64,000 bases of DNA, taken from assembly GCF_001436045.1 (NCBI RefSeq), contig NZ_AZER01000003.1, positions 31,856 to 95,855 of the forward strand. Direction: 5' to 3'. Source of the DNA: Limosilactobacillus frumenti DSM 13145. Lineage in GTDB: Bacteria; Bacillota; Bacilli; Lactobacillales; Lactobacillaceae. Made by a program: the position numbers and the translations under genes. This document shows, piece after piece, positions 17,779-26,767 of this stretch (positions within the stretch are counted from its first letter, which is position 1; each line of letters starts with the position of its first letter). The notes under the pieces were generated by a model. That model was not told the origin of the DNA, did no database searches, and saw only the letters and a list, made by a program, of their open reading frames with translations.

Positions 17779-18452
17779 TCATCGCCATCTTAACTGTTGA
17801 CAGCTTAACGACTGGTTACGGGGACCAGCCCATTGTTAAAGACCTGACCTTTGACGTTAATGAAGGAGATTTTTTGGTCGTTATTGGTGACAATGGGGTT
17901 GGTAAAACCACCCTCATTCGCTCGCTATTGGGGTTATTACCAATTATGAGTGGAACGATTAATTACGCTGATGACTTGCGGATCGGTTATGTGCCGCAAT
18001 TTCGTAATATCGACGATGAATATCCGTTATCAATCCGTGATTTTGTTGCACTCAATTTGCCCCAACGACCTTTTCCATGGATTACTAAAAAGGAACATCG
18101 GGCCATTGAACGAATGTTACGGTTGACGAACCTGACAACGATTGCTGATCGTCCTTTAGGGTTAGCCTCTGGTGGGGAAAAGCAACGGGCTTACCTTGCT
18201 CAAGCCCTATTGCGTAATCCCCAGTTACTAATCTTGGACGAATCCACGGCTAGCCTGGATAACGATATGAAGTATGAATTACTAAATGTCGTTGCGCGTT
18301 TCCAACAATCGGGTCTCAGTGTCATTTTTGTTACCCATGATTGGGAGCTGGCGACTGAGTACGGTAACCGTTTCTTGCGCCTAACACCGAATGGGGCGTC
18401 GTCGGGACCAATTAATGAACTTCCCAAACCAACAGTTGAGGGGGCCAAGTAA
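17724..18452 (+). CDS. adcC: Zinc/manganese ABC transporter ATP-binding protein
   Basis: The Walker A GDNGVGKTTL, signature ASGGEKQR and Walker B LLILDEST identify an ABC ATPase of the metal-uptake type that powers AdcA/AdcB. The start is a puzzle. The only in-frame ATG upstream, at 17724, lies 55 bases inside adcA and adds residues unlike the family. The family-like N-terminus (I)AILTVDSLTTGYGDQP begins at ATC 17781, placed nine bases after AAGGGAG. No ATG, GTG or TTG occurs between. Translation may begin at ATC, at 17724, or a base was miscalled. The stop overlaps adcB by one base. Confidence 0.93.
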   Translation: MDAKTIPPSRTNSRREILIIAILTVDSLTTGYGDQPIVKDLTFDVNEGDFLVVIGDNGVGKTTLIRSLLGLLPIMSGTINYADDLRIGYVPQFRNIDDEYPLSIRDFVALNLPQRPFPWITKKEHRAIERMLRLTNLTTIADRPLGLASGGEKQRAYLAQALLRNPQLLILDESTASLDNDMKYELLNVVARFQQSGLSVIFVTHDWELATEYGNRFLRLTPNGASSGPINELPKPTVEGAK

Positions 18453-19246
18453 TGTTAGCACTTAGTTTTATGCGCCACGCCTTTGTGGCAGGTACCTTTA
18501 TTGCCATTGTTTCTGGATTAATTGGCGTTTTTGTGGTAGCCCGGGGGTTGCCCTTTCTAACGCACACCTTATCTGAAATTGGCTTTGCAGGGGCTTCGTT
18601 TGCTGTATTTGCTGGCTGGCCTGCATTAAATGGAATGATCCTGTTCACGATGCTTTCGTCAATTGTTGTTGGCCAGATGAGTATTAAACGCAGTCGGCGA
18701 GAAGCCGTCATTTCTGCCGTGTCAGCACTGTTCTTAGGACTAGGGATCCTCTTTTTATCCTTAAGTAGTGAAACAGCTAGTTCGGCGACGAGCATCCTTT
18801 TTGGTAGCGTTGTGGGGATTAGTATTCATGAAGTATGGGAACTAGTAGTTCTTTCAGCAATTGTCCTGATAGTGACGATGCTGATTTATCGGCCCCTGAA
18901 ATTTGACTCATTTGATGACATTGGTGCCCGGGTCACTGGTATCCCATCCACTGCTATTTCCGTAGTATTCTTATTACTATTAGCTTTAAGCGTTAGTGTG
19001 GCTGCGCAAATCGTTGGGGCGCTGCTGATGTTTATTCTGCTGACCCTGCCAGCGGCGAGTGCTAAGTACTTTACTCACGGAGTTGCCAAGATGATCGTTC
19101 TGTCAATTTTATTTTCTTTAGTAGGAACGTGGCTGGGCCTTTATCTAGGCTATTTAACTAACTGGCCGGTTTCATTTTTCATCGCCCTGATTGAAGCAGT
19201 AATATACGCAAGTGCCTTGTTATATCAAAAATATTATGTCGAATAA
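18452..19246 (+). CDS. adcB: Zinc/manganese ABC transporter permease
   Basis: The 264-residue membrane protein of the ABC-3 family has about eight hydrophobic segments, starting FVAGTFIAIVSGLIGVFVV. LPFLTHTLSEIGFAGASFAVF and the late QIVGALLMFILLTLPAASAKY block are characteristic. It forms the metal channel with AdcC. Its ATG shares the last base of the adcC stop codon. A terminator at 19258-19300 follows. The adcACB unit is inserted between ispE and purR, which are neighbours in Bacillus. Confidence 0.94.
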   Translation: MLALSFMRHAFVAGTFIAIVSGLIGVFVVARGLPFLTHTLSEIGFAGASFAVFAGWPALNGMILFTMLSSIVVGQMSIKRSRREAVISAVSALFLGLGILFLSLSSETASSATSILFGSVVGISIHEVWELVVLSAIVLIVTMLIYRPLKFDSFDDIGARVTGIPSTAISVVFLLLLALSVSVAAQIVGALLMFILLTLPAASAKYFTHGVAKMIVLSILFSLVGTWLGLYLGYLTNWPVSFFIALIEAVIYASALLYQKYYVE

Positions 19247-19257
19247 GATCAAATATG

Positions 19258-19300
19258 AATCCTCGGAGTCATTAACTTATGAATAATGATTCTGAGGATT
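19258..19300 (+). terminator. Terminator of adcACB
   Basis: Arms of 17 bases (19258-19274 and 19284-19300) starting AATCCTC and ending GAGGATT pair with two mismatches; a weak T-rich tail follows. Confidence 0.75.
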
Positions 19301-19326
19301 TACTGATTTTAAAAATAAAGTCGGTA

Positions 19327-19351
19327 AAAGCCGAACAATTTATGGTAAACT
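19327..19351 (+). promoter_or_regulatory. Pur box and -10 of purR
   Basis: AAAGCCGAACAATT (19327-19340) matches the Gram-positive Pur-box consensus around CCGAAC. The extended -10 TGGTAAACT follows at 19343-19351. PurR is therefore likely to control its own gene. Confidence 0.75.
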
Positions 19352-19383
19352 GAATAGGAATAACAGCTTTTGGAGGAGAAAAG

Positions 19384-20223
19384 ATGAAAGTTAGACGAAG
19401 TAACCGACTCGTTGACATGACGCGGTACATGATGGAACATCCGCGGACTTTGGTTTCACTGAAGTTCTTCGGACAACGTTATGATTCCGCTAAGTCGTCA
19501 ATTAGTGAGGACTTGAGTATCATTCGTCATGCCTTCCATACTTGGGGCATGGGCCGCTTGGAAACCATTCCTGGTGCCAGTGGCGGTGCTGTTTTGACAC
19601 CATTCTATTCTAAGGAAAATGCTGAAGCAGCGATTGCAGACCTGGTTAAAGAAGTCAGTGATGATTCACGGCTCCTACAAGGTGGGTATGTTTACCTTTC
19701 AGATTTGATTGGTCGACCAGATATTTTACGGCGGGTCGGTCGTTTGATCGCCACCCAGTACGTTGACAAGGACGTTGACGTTATTATGACGGTGGAAACG
19801 AAGGGAATTCCGATTGCCCAGAGTGTGGCGATGTACTTAAACAAGCCGTTTGTAATTGTCCGAAATAGTTCCCACATTACTGAAGGACCAACGGTAAGTG
19901 TGAACTATGTTTCGGGGTCGGTTAAACGGATCAAAAAAATGGAGTTATCACGGCGGACACTTTCCGCTGGTGCCAATGTGGTTGTTGTCGATGACTTTAT
20001 GAAGGGTGGGGGAACCCTGAATGGGATGAAGTCCCTAATTAAAGAATTCGATGCCCACTTGGTTGGGATGACCGTATTTGCAGAAGGGGAAGTCAGTGGT
20101 GAACGCCTGGTTGATAACTGTACTTCATTGATTAAGGTCAATGCGGTTGACGATCGTAATAAGACGATTTCTGCTCAGGCAGGTTCATTTATTGATACTG
20201 TATTTGGTAATAAGGAGAATTAA
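19384..20223 (+). CDS. purR: Purine operon repressor
   Basis: The 279-residue protein combines an N-terminal winged-helix domain (RRSNRLVDMTRYMMEHPRTLV, about residues 3-75) with a phosphoribosyltransferase-like domain. That domain holds the PRPP-binding motif VVVVDDFMKGGGT. PurR represses purine genes unless PRPP binds. A Pur box precedes its own promoter, and another precedes prs, the gene for the PRPP-making enzyme, closing a feedback loop. GGAGGAG lies before the ATG. glmU starts seven bases after the stop. Confidence 0.97.
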   Translation: MKVRRSNRLVDMTRYMMEHPRTLVSLKFFGQRYDSAKSSISEDLSIIRHAFHTWGMGRLETIPGASGGAVLTPFYSKENAEAAIADLVKEVSDDSRLLQGGYVYLSDLIGRPDILRRVGRLIATQYVDKDVDVIMTVETKGIPIAQSVAMYLNKPFVIVRNSSHITEGPTVSVNYVSGSVKRIKKMELSRRTLSAGANVVVVDDFMKGGGTLNGMKSLIKEFDAHLVGMTVFAEGEVSGERLVDNCTSLIKVNAVDDRNKTISAQAGSFIDTVFGNKEN

Positions 20224-20230
20224 GTAAATA

Positions 20231-21595
20231 ATGAAACGCAATGCAATTATTTTAGCAGCAGGTAAGGGAACACGGATGCGCTCCAAGCTTTACAAGGTTT
20301 TACACCAGGTTTGTGGAAAAACGATGGTTGAACATGTTGTCACGCAACTGGAAAAAACCGATATCGATAATATTATTACGATTGTTGGCTTTGGGGCGGA
20401 AGCTGTTAAGAAAGCCTTAGGCAATCGGACACAATTTGCTTTGCAAAGTCAACAGTTGGGAACCGGCCATGCAGTGATGCAGGCCCAAAACCTCTTGGGG
20501 GATGTTGATGGCGAAACCATTGTTGTTTCTGGTGATACACCACTGTTTACGGCTGATACCTTTAATAAGCTGTTTGAATACCATGAACAACACCACGCCG
20601 CTGCCACGATCTTAACATCCGTTGCTCCTGACCCAACGGGCTATGGTCGGATCATCCGGAATGAAGTTGGTATTGTGGAACGGATCGTAGAACAAAAGGA
20701 TGCTACTCCAGAAGAACAAGCAATCCACGAAATCAACACCGGTGTTTATTGCTTTAACAATAAGAAGTTGTTTGCGGCTTTGAAGAAGATCAATAATAAT
20801 AATGCTCAGGGTGAATACTACTTGACTGATGTCATTGAAATCATGAAGCATGATCACGAAGTCGTTACTGCTTATAAGATGGATAATTTTGATGAATCAA
20901 TGGGAGTTAACGATCGAGTAGCCTTGGCACGGGCTAATAAGTTAATGCGGCAGCGGATTAACAATCAGTTAATGAAATCTGGTGTTACGATGCTTGACCC
21001 AGAAACGACTTACATTGACGATGGTGTTGAAATTGGTCAAGACACCGTGATTGAAGGTGGCGTAGTTATTAAGGGCCACACAAAGATTGGTGCGGATTGC
21101 TACATCACTGCTCATTCACGGATCGTTGATTCCACCATTCACGATCACGTCACAATTACTTCATCAACGTTGCAAGAAGCGGAGATGCATGAAGGTTCTG
21201 ATATTGGTCCCAACAGTCACCTGCGTCCGCAAGCAGAAATTGGCCCTAAGGTTCACATTGGTAATTTCTGTGAAGTTAAGAAGGCTTACATTGGTGAAGG
21301 AACGAAGGTTGGTCACTTAACATACATTGGTAATGCGACCCTTGGTAAGAACATCAATGTCGGTTGTGGAGTGGTCTTCGTCAACTATGATGGTACGAAT
21401 AAGCACCACACCAATGTCGGTGACCACGCCTTTATCGGTAGTAATAGTAACCTTGTTGCGCCCGTTAATATTGCTGATAACTCCTTCATTGCTGCTGGTT
21501 CCACCATTACCGACAGTGTTGAAGAATACGACATGGCAATTGCACGAGCTCGCCAGGTGAACAAGGAAAATTACGCGAAGAAATTGCCTTGGTAA
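20231..21595 (+). CDS. glmU: Bifunctional UDP-N-acetylglucosamine pyrophosphorylase / glucosamine-1-phosphate acetyltransferase
   Basis: The 454-residue enzyme makes UDP-GlcNAc for peptidoglycan and teichoic acids. The N-terminal uridylyltransferase domain opens with [12 protein letters not shown] and carries VVSGDTPLF. The C-terminal half is a left-handed beta helix of hexapeptide repeats with acetyltransferase residues in [20 protein letters not shown] and GVVFVNYDG. It follows purR by seven bases with AAGGAGAA in the purR end, so the two are co-transcribed. Confidence 0.98.
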   Translation: MKRNAIILAAGKGTRMRSKLYKVLHQVCGKTMVEHVVTQLEKTDIDNIITIVGFGAEAVKKALGNRTQFALQSQQLGTGHAVMQAQNLLGDVDGETIVVSGDTPLFTADTFNKLFEYHEQHHAAATILTSVAPDPTGYGRIIRNEVGIVERIVEQKDATPEEQAIHEINTGVYCFNNKKLFAALKKINNNNAQGEYYLTDVIEIMKHDHEVVTAYKMDNFDESMGVNDRVALARANKLMRQRINNQLMKSGVTMLDPETTYIDDGVEIGQDTVIEGGVVIKGHTKIGADCYITAHSRIVDSTIHDHVTITSSTLQEAEMHEGSDIGPNSHLRPQAEIGPKVHIGNFCEVKKAYIGEGTKVGHLTYIGNATLGKNINVGCGVVFVNYDGTNKHHTNVGDHAFIGSNSNLVAPVNIADNSFIAAGSTITDSVEEYDMAIARARQVNKENYAKKLPW

Positions 21596-21608
21596 CGATT
21601 ACAATTTC

Positions 21609-21637
21609 TTGCTTTTTAGGTAACCAATCTATATCAT
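21609..21637 (+). promoter_or_regulatory. Promoter of prs
   Basis: TTGCTT (21609-21614) and TATCAT (21632-21637) are 17 bases apart, placing the start near 21645, upstream of the Pur box. Confidence 0.55.
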
Positions 21638-21670
21638 TAAAGTGTATGTGGCGGAAACAGATTGTTAGTT

Positions 21671-21684
21671 TTTGCCGAACAATT
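21671..21684 (+). promoter_or_regulatory. Pur box before prs
   Basis: TTTGCCGAACAATT shares GCCGAACAATT with the purR box. It lies about 30 bases after the predicted transcription start, consistent with repression by PurR. Confidence 0.65.
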
Positions 21685-21707
21685 GAATTATTCCAGCGGA
21701 GGATGCA

Positions 21708-22691
21708 ATGAGTAATAATCGTTATTTTGACTCAAACTTAAAGATTTTTGCACTGAACTCGAACCGGCCATTAGCTGAAAAAATCGCTGAAGAAGTCGGT
21801 GTAGACTTGGGGAAGTTATCCGTTGACCGTTTTAGCGATGGTGAAATCCAAATCAACATCGAAGAAAGTGTCCGTGGTGACAATGTATACGTTATTCAAT
21901 CCACGTCTGCACCAGTCAATGATAATCTGATGGAACTGTTAATTATGATTGATGCATTACGACGGGCAAGTGCCAAAACAATTAATGTGGTTATGCCATA
22001 CTATGGTTATGCTCGCCAAGACCGGAAGGCACGGAGTCGGGAACCAATCACTGCCAAGTTAGTCGCTAACATGCTTGAAAACTCGGGTGTTGATCGTGTA
22101 ATTGCCCTTGACCTTCACGCAGCACAGATTCAAGGTTTCTTTGATATCCCCGTCGATCACTTGATGGGTGCCCCATTGCTGGCGGAATATTTCATCAAGG
22201 AAGGCGTTGCTCAAGATGCTGTCGTTATTTCACCAGACCACGGTGGTGTTACGCGGGCCCGGGCATTAGCTGAATTCTTGAAGTCACCAATTGCTATTAT
22301 TGATAAGCGTCGTCCGCGTGCTAATGTTGCTCAAATTATGAACATCATTGGTGATGTTAAGGGGAAGAAATGTATCATGATTGATGACATGATTGATACT
22401 GCTGGTACGATTACTCTGGGGGCTCAAGCATTAATTGATGCTGGTGCCAAAGAAGTTTATGCTTCTTGTACCCATGCCGTTCTATCTGGCCCGGCCATTG
22501 AACGGTTAAAGAATTCTCCACTGAAAGAAGTTGTCGTAACTGATTCCATTCAATTGCCAAAGGAAAAGCAAATCGACAAGATTAAGCAGGTTTCAGTTGC
22601 CCCATTAATTGGTGCTGCTATTAAACGGATTAATGAGAATAAGCCTGTAAGTCCTCTCTTCAAGAAAGTCTTTAAGAGTGCTGAACTGTAA
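21708..22691 (+). CDS. prs: Ribose-phosphate pyrophosphokinase (PRPP synthase)
   Basis: It makes PRPP from ribose 5-phosphate and ATP for purine, pyrimidine, NAD, His and Trp synthesis. The class I features are intact: [17 protein letters not shown], the catalytic flexible-loop region [36 protein letters not shown], and the PRPP loop [11 protein letters not shown]. The length of 327 residues is normal. It has its own promoter with a Pur box and a strong terminator at 22708-22753. Confidence 0.98.
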   Translation: MSNNRYFDSNLKIFALNSNRPLAEKIAEEVGVDLGKLSVDRFSDGEIQINIEESVRGDNVYVIQSTSAPVNDNLMELLIMIDALRRASAKTINVVMPYYGYARQDRKARSREPITAKLVANMLENSGVDRVIALDLHAAQIQGFFDIPVDHLMGAPLLAEYFIKEGVAQDAVVISPDHGGVTRARALAEFLKSPIAIIDKRRPRANVAQIMNIIGDVKGKKCIMIDDMIDTAGTITLGAQALIDAGAKEVYASCTHAVLSGPAIERLKNSPLKEVVVTDSIQLPKEKQIDKIKQVSVAPLIGAAIKRINENKPVSPLFKKVFKSAEL

Positions 22692-22707
22692 ACTGAACAA
22701 ATAATTA

Positions 22708-22753
22708 ATCAAGGTTGTTCACCCCAAGCTGGTGAACACCTTGATTTTGTTTT
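22708..22753 (+). terminator. Terminator of prs
   Basis: ATCAAGGTTGTTCACC (22708-22723) pairs with GGTGAACACCTTGAT (22731-22745), followed by a T-rich tail. Confidence 0.9.
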
Positions 22754-22830
22754 AGAAAAGTCGGTTACCCGTTCAAAAAAGTTAATGAAAGTTTAAGATC
22801 TGAACAAAAACTACTGTCTAGTGGTCTGCA

Positions 22831-22839
22831 TGGTATAAT
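22831..22839 (+). promoter_or_regulatory. Extended -10 promoter of lipoprotein gene 22867
   Basis: TGGTATAAT is a consensus extended -10; the -35 is weak. It lies 27 bases before the start codon. Confidence 0.6.
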
Positions 22840-22866
22840 ATGACTGTACTTGAAGGAGGAAAAACT

Positions 22867-23493
22867 ATGCAAACAAGTAAGTTCTTCAAACGTATTTCAG
22901 TCGGCACCGCTGCTTTAGCGATGGTCCTGGCGTTAGCTGGATGTGGCAATAGTCAATCATCAGTTAGTTCAACGAAGGCGGTCCGGTCAGCTAACCGGTT
23001 AATCCGTAACAATAATTTCCAAGATGCTTATGATAAGCTAAGTCAAAGCAGTAATCGGACAAATGAAGCTAACAACTTAATGACCGACTTACAAAATTAC
23101 ATCAGTGCTAAGCAAGCTTATGACAACCAAGATTACCAGACAGCTTCTGCTAAATTGAAAGAACAAAAATCAACGAGTACCGCAATGCGGGATGCTTATT
23201 CTGTTCTGCAAGCGAAGATCAATAAGAAGCAGGTTTCCAATAGTACAAGCAGCAGTTCTAAGACAGCTGCTAACCAAGCTGCTTCTGACCAAACTAGTGA
23301 TAGTGTTGTGACTAGCTTTGCTAACAAGATGGGCTTTAGCGGTAGTAAAGGGTATACCATTACCCCAACTGAAGTTAATGGTCATGTTTACAAGTTCGAA
23401 GTTCGACAAAATAACAGTGATCACACCGTGGCAAGCTTGATTGGTATCTATCAATACAACAGTCAAACTGGTGCTGTTACCAAGTTAAACTAA
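22867..23493 (+). CDS. Lipoprotein of unknown function
   Basis: The 208-residue product has a clear lipoprotein signal: basic N-terminus, a hydrophobic stretch, and lipobox LALAGC (Cys about residue 26). The mature part has a tetratricopeptide-like helical segment (SANRLIRNNNFQDAYDKLSQ, then AKQAYDNQDYQTASAKLKEQ), a Ser/Ala/Thr-rich linker, and a C-terminal beta domain ending ASLIGIYQYNSQTGAVTKLN. ATG 22867 after GGAGGA is the start; the ATG at 22840 would bury the ribosome site. A terminator repeat follows. Family members are common in lactobacilli; the function is unknown. Confidence 0.9.
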   Translation: MQTSKFFKRISVGTAALAMVLALAGCGNSQSSVSSTKAVRSANRLIRNNNFQDAYDKLSQSSNRTNEANNLMTDLQNYISAKQAYDNQDYQTASAKLKEQKSTSTAMRDAYSVLQAKINKKQVSNSTSSSSKTAANQAASDQTSDSVVTSFANKMGFSGSKGYTITPTEVNGHVYKFEVRQNNSDHTVASLIGIYQYNSQTGAVTKLN

Positions 23494-23506
23494 GTTGATA
23501 TATAAA

Positions 23507-23630
23507 AGGGCGCGTGACAGAAGATATTTATAACTGCGTGTTCACGTCCCCGCAAATACAAAAAGGGCTCTAGCGTTCGGCTTCTTCCGAACACTAGAGC
23601 CTTCTTTATGTACTGTACTTTTTCATGTGG
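23507..23630. repeat. Two-hairpin intergenic element, copy 2 (convergent terminator)
   Basis: An upstream stem (GCGTGACAGAA...TTCACGTC) precedes a 15-base stem, GGCTCTAGCGTTCGG (23566-23580) with CCGAACACTAGAGCC (23587-23601), with one mismatch. CTTCTTTATGTACTGT follows and is shared with copy 3. It lies between converging genes and can stop both. Confidence 0.75.
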
Positions 23631-23635
23631 TTCTT

Positions 23636-24457
23636 CTATTGGAGGACGTACTTTGCAATTGCCTTACCCACACCATCACTATTGTTATCGGCGGTGACCA
23701 CATCGGCGACGGCTAATGTTTCAGGAACCGAGTTACCCATGGCAACCCCAATGCCAGCGTATTCAATCATTGAATTGTCGTTTTGGGCATTGCCAAGTGC
23801 CATTACTTCGGACTGCTTAATCCCTAGCTTTTCACTGAGGGCTTTAAGGGTACTGCCCTTGCTGGCCTTTGGATTGATAAATTCAAGATAAAAGTCTTCA
23901 CTGCGGATAATTGTAAAACGCTTATGGAATGACTCTGGCAGAATAGCTTGAGCATGGTCCAGTTCATCTTTACTACCCAGCATCATTCCCTTTGCCAACA
24001 CATATTGATCTTGGGTATGAGCCATTTCGTCAAGGGAACGGACACGTACAGGCATGCTGACAAGGTCTGACTCATGGATGGTCCATGAACTAAGGTCACG
24101 ATTAGTCGTGTAAATATAATCCCGTGATTCAATCTGCGACTTAAGGTTGTTCTTGGTACAGAATGCTTGCCAGTCAACGTAGTCGGTAAAACTAAAAGTG
24201 TAATTGATGATGACATCCTCGTTAGTCGTCTGGGCCAGCGCGCCGTTAAAACTAATTACGTATTCATCTGCTTGATGGTTCAACCCTAAATCATCAAGGT
24301 AGTGATTGACGCCAGTCATTGGACGCCCGGTGCATAAAACGATCTTAACACCGGCCTGGTGGGCTTTTTCAATTGCTTCCATTGTTGCGGGAGTAATTTG
24401 TCGTTGGTCGTTAATGAGGGTGCGATCAATATCGATTGCTACTAATTTGATTGCCAT
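23636..24457 (-). CDS. Cof-type HAD hydrolase with altered catalytic motifs
   Basis: The 273-residue protein follows the Cof/YidA sugar-phosphatase plan: an N-terminal HAD motif I, VLCTGRPMTGV (motif II), a cap domain, then KGSTLKALSEKLGI and the C-terminal acidic motif. Two changes stand out. Motif I reads DIDRTL, with Arg where DxDGT normally has Gly. The last motif reads GNAQNDNSM, with Asn for the first Asp of GDxxND. The nucleophile and general-acid Asp remain, so activity is possible. The ATG follows AAGGAGA and starts two bases after the stop of the HD gene, so the two form an operon. Confidence 0.88.
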   Translation of the reverse strand: MAIKLVAIDIDRTLINDQRQITPATMEAIEKAHQAGVKIVLCTGRPMTGVNHYLDDLGLNHQADEYVISFNGALAQTTNEDVIINYTFSFTDYVDWQAFCTKNNLKSQIESRDYIYTTNRDLSSWTIHESDLVSMPVRVRSLDEMAHTQDQYVLAKGMMLGSKDELDHAQAILPESFHKRFTIIRSEDFYLEFINPKASKGSTLKALSEKLGIKQSEVMALGNAQNDNSMIEYAGIGVAMGNSVPETLAVADVVTADNNSDGVGKAIAKYVLQ

Positions 24458-24459
24458 AA

Positions 24460-25824
24460 TTAATTATTCTCCTTTGGATCGATTAATTCATTGTTCTTAA
24501 TGTATGACTGGAATTCTGTATAGATAGGTTCAAAGATTTCAATATTTTCATGCTTAGCAAGCATTTCCTTAGGGAAGAAGAACCGTTGATCACCGGCCTC
24601 TTTACCAGAGACGCTCGCCACGAGAGTACTAATTTGTGACAGTTCAATGAGACTACCGTCTGGTTGAATCAACTCAATCTGGGTTTGCGGGTTGGATGTT
24701 TGGGGATGGTAGGTATCATATGGCAACTTAAAACTGTCATTGACGGCCGTATAGTAATCACTGTTGTAGCCCACCGTCTGAATTAATTTAGTGAGTTTTG
24801 GAATAAACTTAGCAGAGCTTTTATTATAGAGGGCGGACTTAAATGGTCGCCGGTTCAGAAAACGTTGGGCCAAGTCGCTTAAAATCTTATCCTGGGAATG
24901 TGTCCAGTGATTGAAGTAAGTGGTCAGCACACCATCATCTAATGATAAATAGTCGTCCAGAGTGAAATGATTGTTAAAAAAGGGCATCAACATGTAGGGT
25001 GTGAAATCTGGTTGAAAGTCACTCGGGTGTTGATAAATATATTTGGCCCGTTTGAGTAAGTGGTCAAGGATTACTTCCATGGACCGGGAAACGGGGTGAA
25101 AATAAATTTGCAGGTACATTTGGAGACGACTGATGATGTAGTCTTCGACTGCGTGCATTCCCGAAATGTCAAACGCGATTCCAGATTTAATTGGTCGCAT
25201 CATGAGTAGGACCCGGTCCAGGTCAAACTTCCCATAATTAGTGCCGGTATAGTAAGAATCCCGTTGTAAGTAATCCATCCGGTCGGCATCAACCTGACTA
25301 GAGATCATTTGGACAACCTGCGGATTTTGGTAAGTATGATCAATAACACTAGCAACCTGTTCAGGAAAGATGGGGGAGACCCGTTTTAAGATGCGATTGA
25401 CGTTGGTCCCCGGGTTAGTGATTAATTCCCGGGTAATTTTTTCATGATCAGTATTAAAAATGTGCTCGAAGGTATGGGAGTATGGTCCATGGCCCAAGTC
25501 ATGCAGTAGAGCTGCACAGAGCGCGACCGGCCGCTCGCGGTCATCCCAAAGACCATCGCCCGACTGCAAAGAAGGGTAGTTCCTTTGGAATCGATTGCAC
25601 ATCCGCCGGGTGATTTCGTAAACTCCAAGACAGTGGCCAAAACGGGAGTGTTCAGCACCGTGAAAAGTGAGCGAAGTGGTCCCTAATTGTTTGATTCGCC
25701 GGAGTCTTTGAAATTCAGGGGTATTAATTAGGTCGAGGATGATTTGGTTATCGACGATGATTTGACCATGGATCGGGTCACGAAAAACCTTATCCTTTGG
25801 TAATTGTTCATCAGTGAAACTCAC
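24460..25824 (-). CDS. HD-domain phosphohydrolase (dGTPase-like, YwfO family)
   Basis: The 454-residue protein has the HD metal-binding pattern: His in HSRFGHCLGVYE (about residues 59-70), then ALLHDLGHGPYSHTFEH (about 105-121), and a late Asp in DADRMDYLQRDSYY. An N-terminal KVFRDPIHGQIIVD is typical of this family, in which some members hydrolyse dNTPs. It starts at GTG 25824, about eight bases after AGGAGGT. It is followed two bases later by the HAD gene and preceded by the lipoate ligase gene, 15 bases away. Confidence 0.92.
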   Translation of the reverse strand: MSFTDEQLPKDKVFRDPIHGQIIVDNQIILDLINTPEFQRLRRIKQLGTTSLTFHGAEHSRFGHCLGVYEITRRMCNRFQRNYPSLQSGDGLWDDRERPVALCAALLHDLGHGPYSHTFEHIFNTDHEKITRELITNPGTNVNRILKRVSPIFPEQVASVIDHTYQNPQVVQMISSQVDADRMDYLQRDSYYTGTNYGKFDLDRVLLMMRPIKSGIAFDISGMHAVEDYIISRLQMYLQIYFHPVSRSMEVILDHLLKRAKYIYQHPSDFQPDFTPYMLMPFFNNHFTLDDYLSLDDGVLTTYFNHWTHSQDKILSDLAQRFLNRRPFKSALYNKSSAKFIPKLTKLIQTVGYNSDYYTAVNDSFKLPYDTYHPQTSNPQTQIELIQPDGSLIELSQISTLVASVSGKEAGDQRFFFPKEMLAKHENIEIFEPIYTEFQSYIKNNELIDPKENN

Positions 25825-25838
25825 TAGATGTTACCTCC

Positions 25839-26651
25839 TTAGTTAATTCGTTCTTGCAATCGCTGCATGTAAGTAACCTGCTTGGCCAGTGATTCAATAA
25901 ATGGGGCCGACCACAGTAATTGATTAATGTCTGCCTCCTGGTTCGTGAATACAGAAGATAACCGGATCTCAGCATCCTGCATAGTTAATGGTTGGTGGAG
26001 CAATTCTTCAACGGTTGTCATGGCAGTCGGCCAAACATCGGGGAAGTTCCACTTGTTCTCTTCATTTTGGAGACCATGACTATAAAAGTCGCGAACCAGT
26101 TCACCACGGCTGGTTTGATTGCCACAGACACTCAAGTAGAGCATAACGACTGCTCCATTCTTGTTCCGTCGTTGGGCCATTCCACCGATCTTTTGGCCGT
26201 TAACACTAATATCAAAGGTTCCCGGACAATAAGAGTGGGTGATCTCACCAGTTTCGATTGTCAACTCTGGGAAAGCTTTGCTAATGATATTGGTCATTAC
26301 TTGATAGGCTTCATCAATTTGCAATTCTTTACCGACCAGGTGCCATGGTAAGAAAATGGAAAAATTGAGGACACCAGCATCGCTGACTACGGCCAGACCA
26401 CCAGAATTACGCATGAAGTAGTTGAAGTGATGATGCTTGAGATACGTCAGTGCATTTGATAGGTGTGGCAGACGTTGGTCTTTGAGACCTAAGATAACGG
26501 TATCAGTTAACGACCAAAAGTGGATGAGGTTAACGTTCAGATCATCACTATGGTCCAAAAGGGCATTAGTATAAACAAAAGATGACAAGTTATTATCGAC
26601 CATTAATGGCTGCCGAAAAATCGCTGTTGGTTGGTTAAATAATGAATTCAT
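25839..26651 (-). CDS. Lipoate-protein ligase / octanoyltransferase family protein
   Basis: The biotin/lipoate A/B ligase fold is recognisable from FWSLTDTVILGLKDQRLPHL, the YFMRNSGGLAVVSDAGVLNFSI block, and DISVNGQKIGGMAQRRNKNG with the Lys that contacts the acyl-adenylate. Such enzymes attach or transfer lipoyl or octanoyl groups to E2 or GcvH proteins. Subfamily (LplA, LipM or LipL) cannot be decided. ATG 26651 (270 residues) is favoured; a TTG at 26687 gives 282 residues and cannot be excluded, because both ribosome sites are weak. It is the first gene of the minus-strand group with HD and HAD. Confidence 0.85.
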   Translation of the reverse strand: MNSLFNQPTAIFRQPLMVDNNLSSFVYTNALLDHSDDLNVNLIHFWSLTDTVILGLKDQRLPHLSNALTYLKHHHFNYFMRNSGGLAVVSDAGVLNFSIFLPWHLVGKELQIDEAYQVMTNIISKAFPELTIETGEITHSYCPGTFDISVNGQKIGGMAQRRNKNGAVVMLYLSVCGNQTSRGELVRDFYSHGLQNEENKWNFPDVWPTAMTTVEELLHQPLTMQDAEIRLSSVFTNQEADINQLLWSAPFIESLAKQVTYMQRLQERIN

Positions 26652-26767
26652 GATAAACTTCTTTTCTCTGGTGTTTTTGGTTGACAAATAAACACTTTCA
26701 TTATACTAAAGAAAGCGTAACATTAACATTTTCAACAACACGAAATTTATTTAGAGGGAGATTGACA

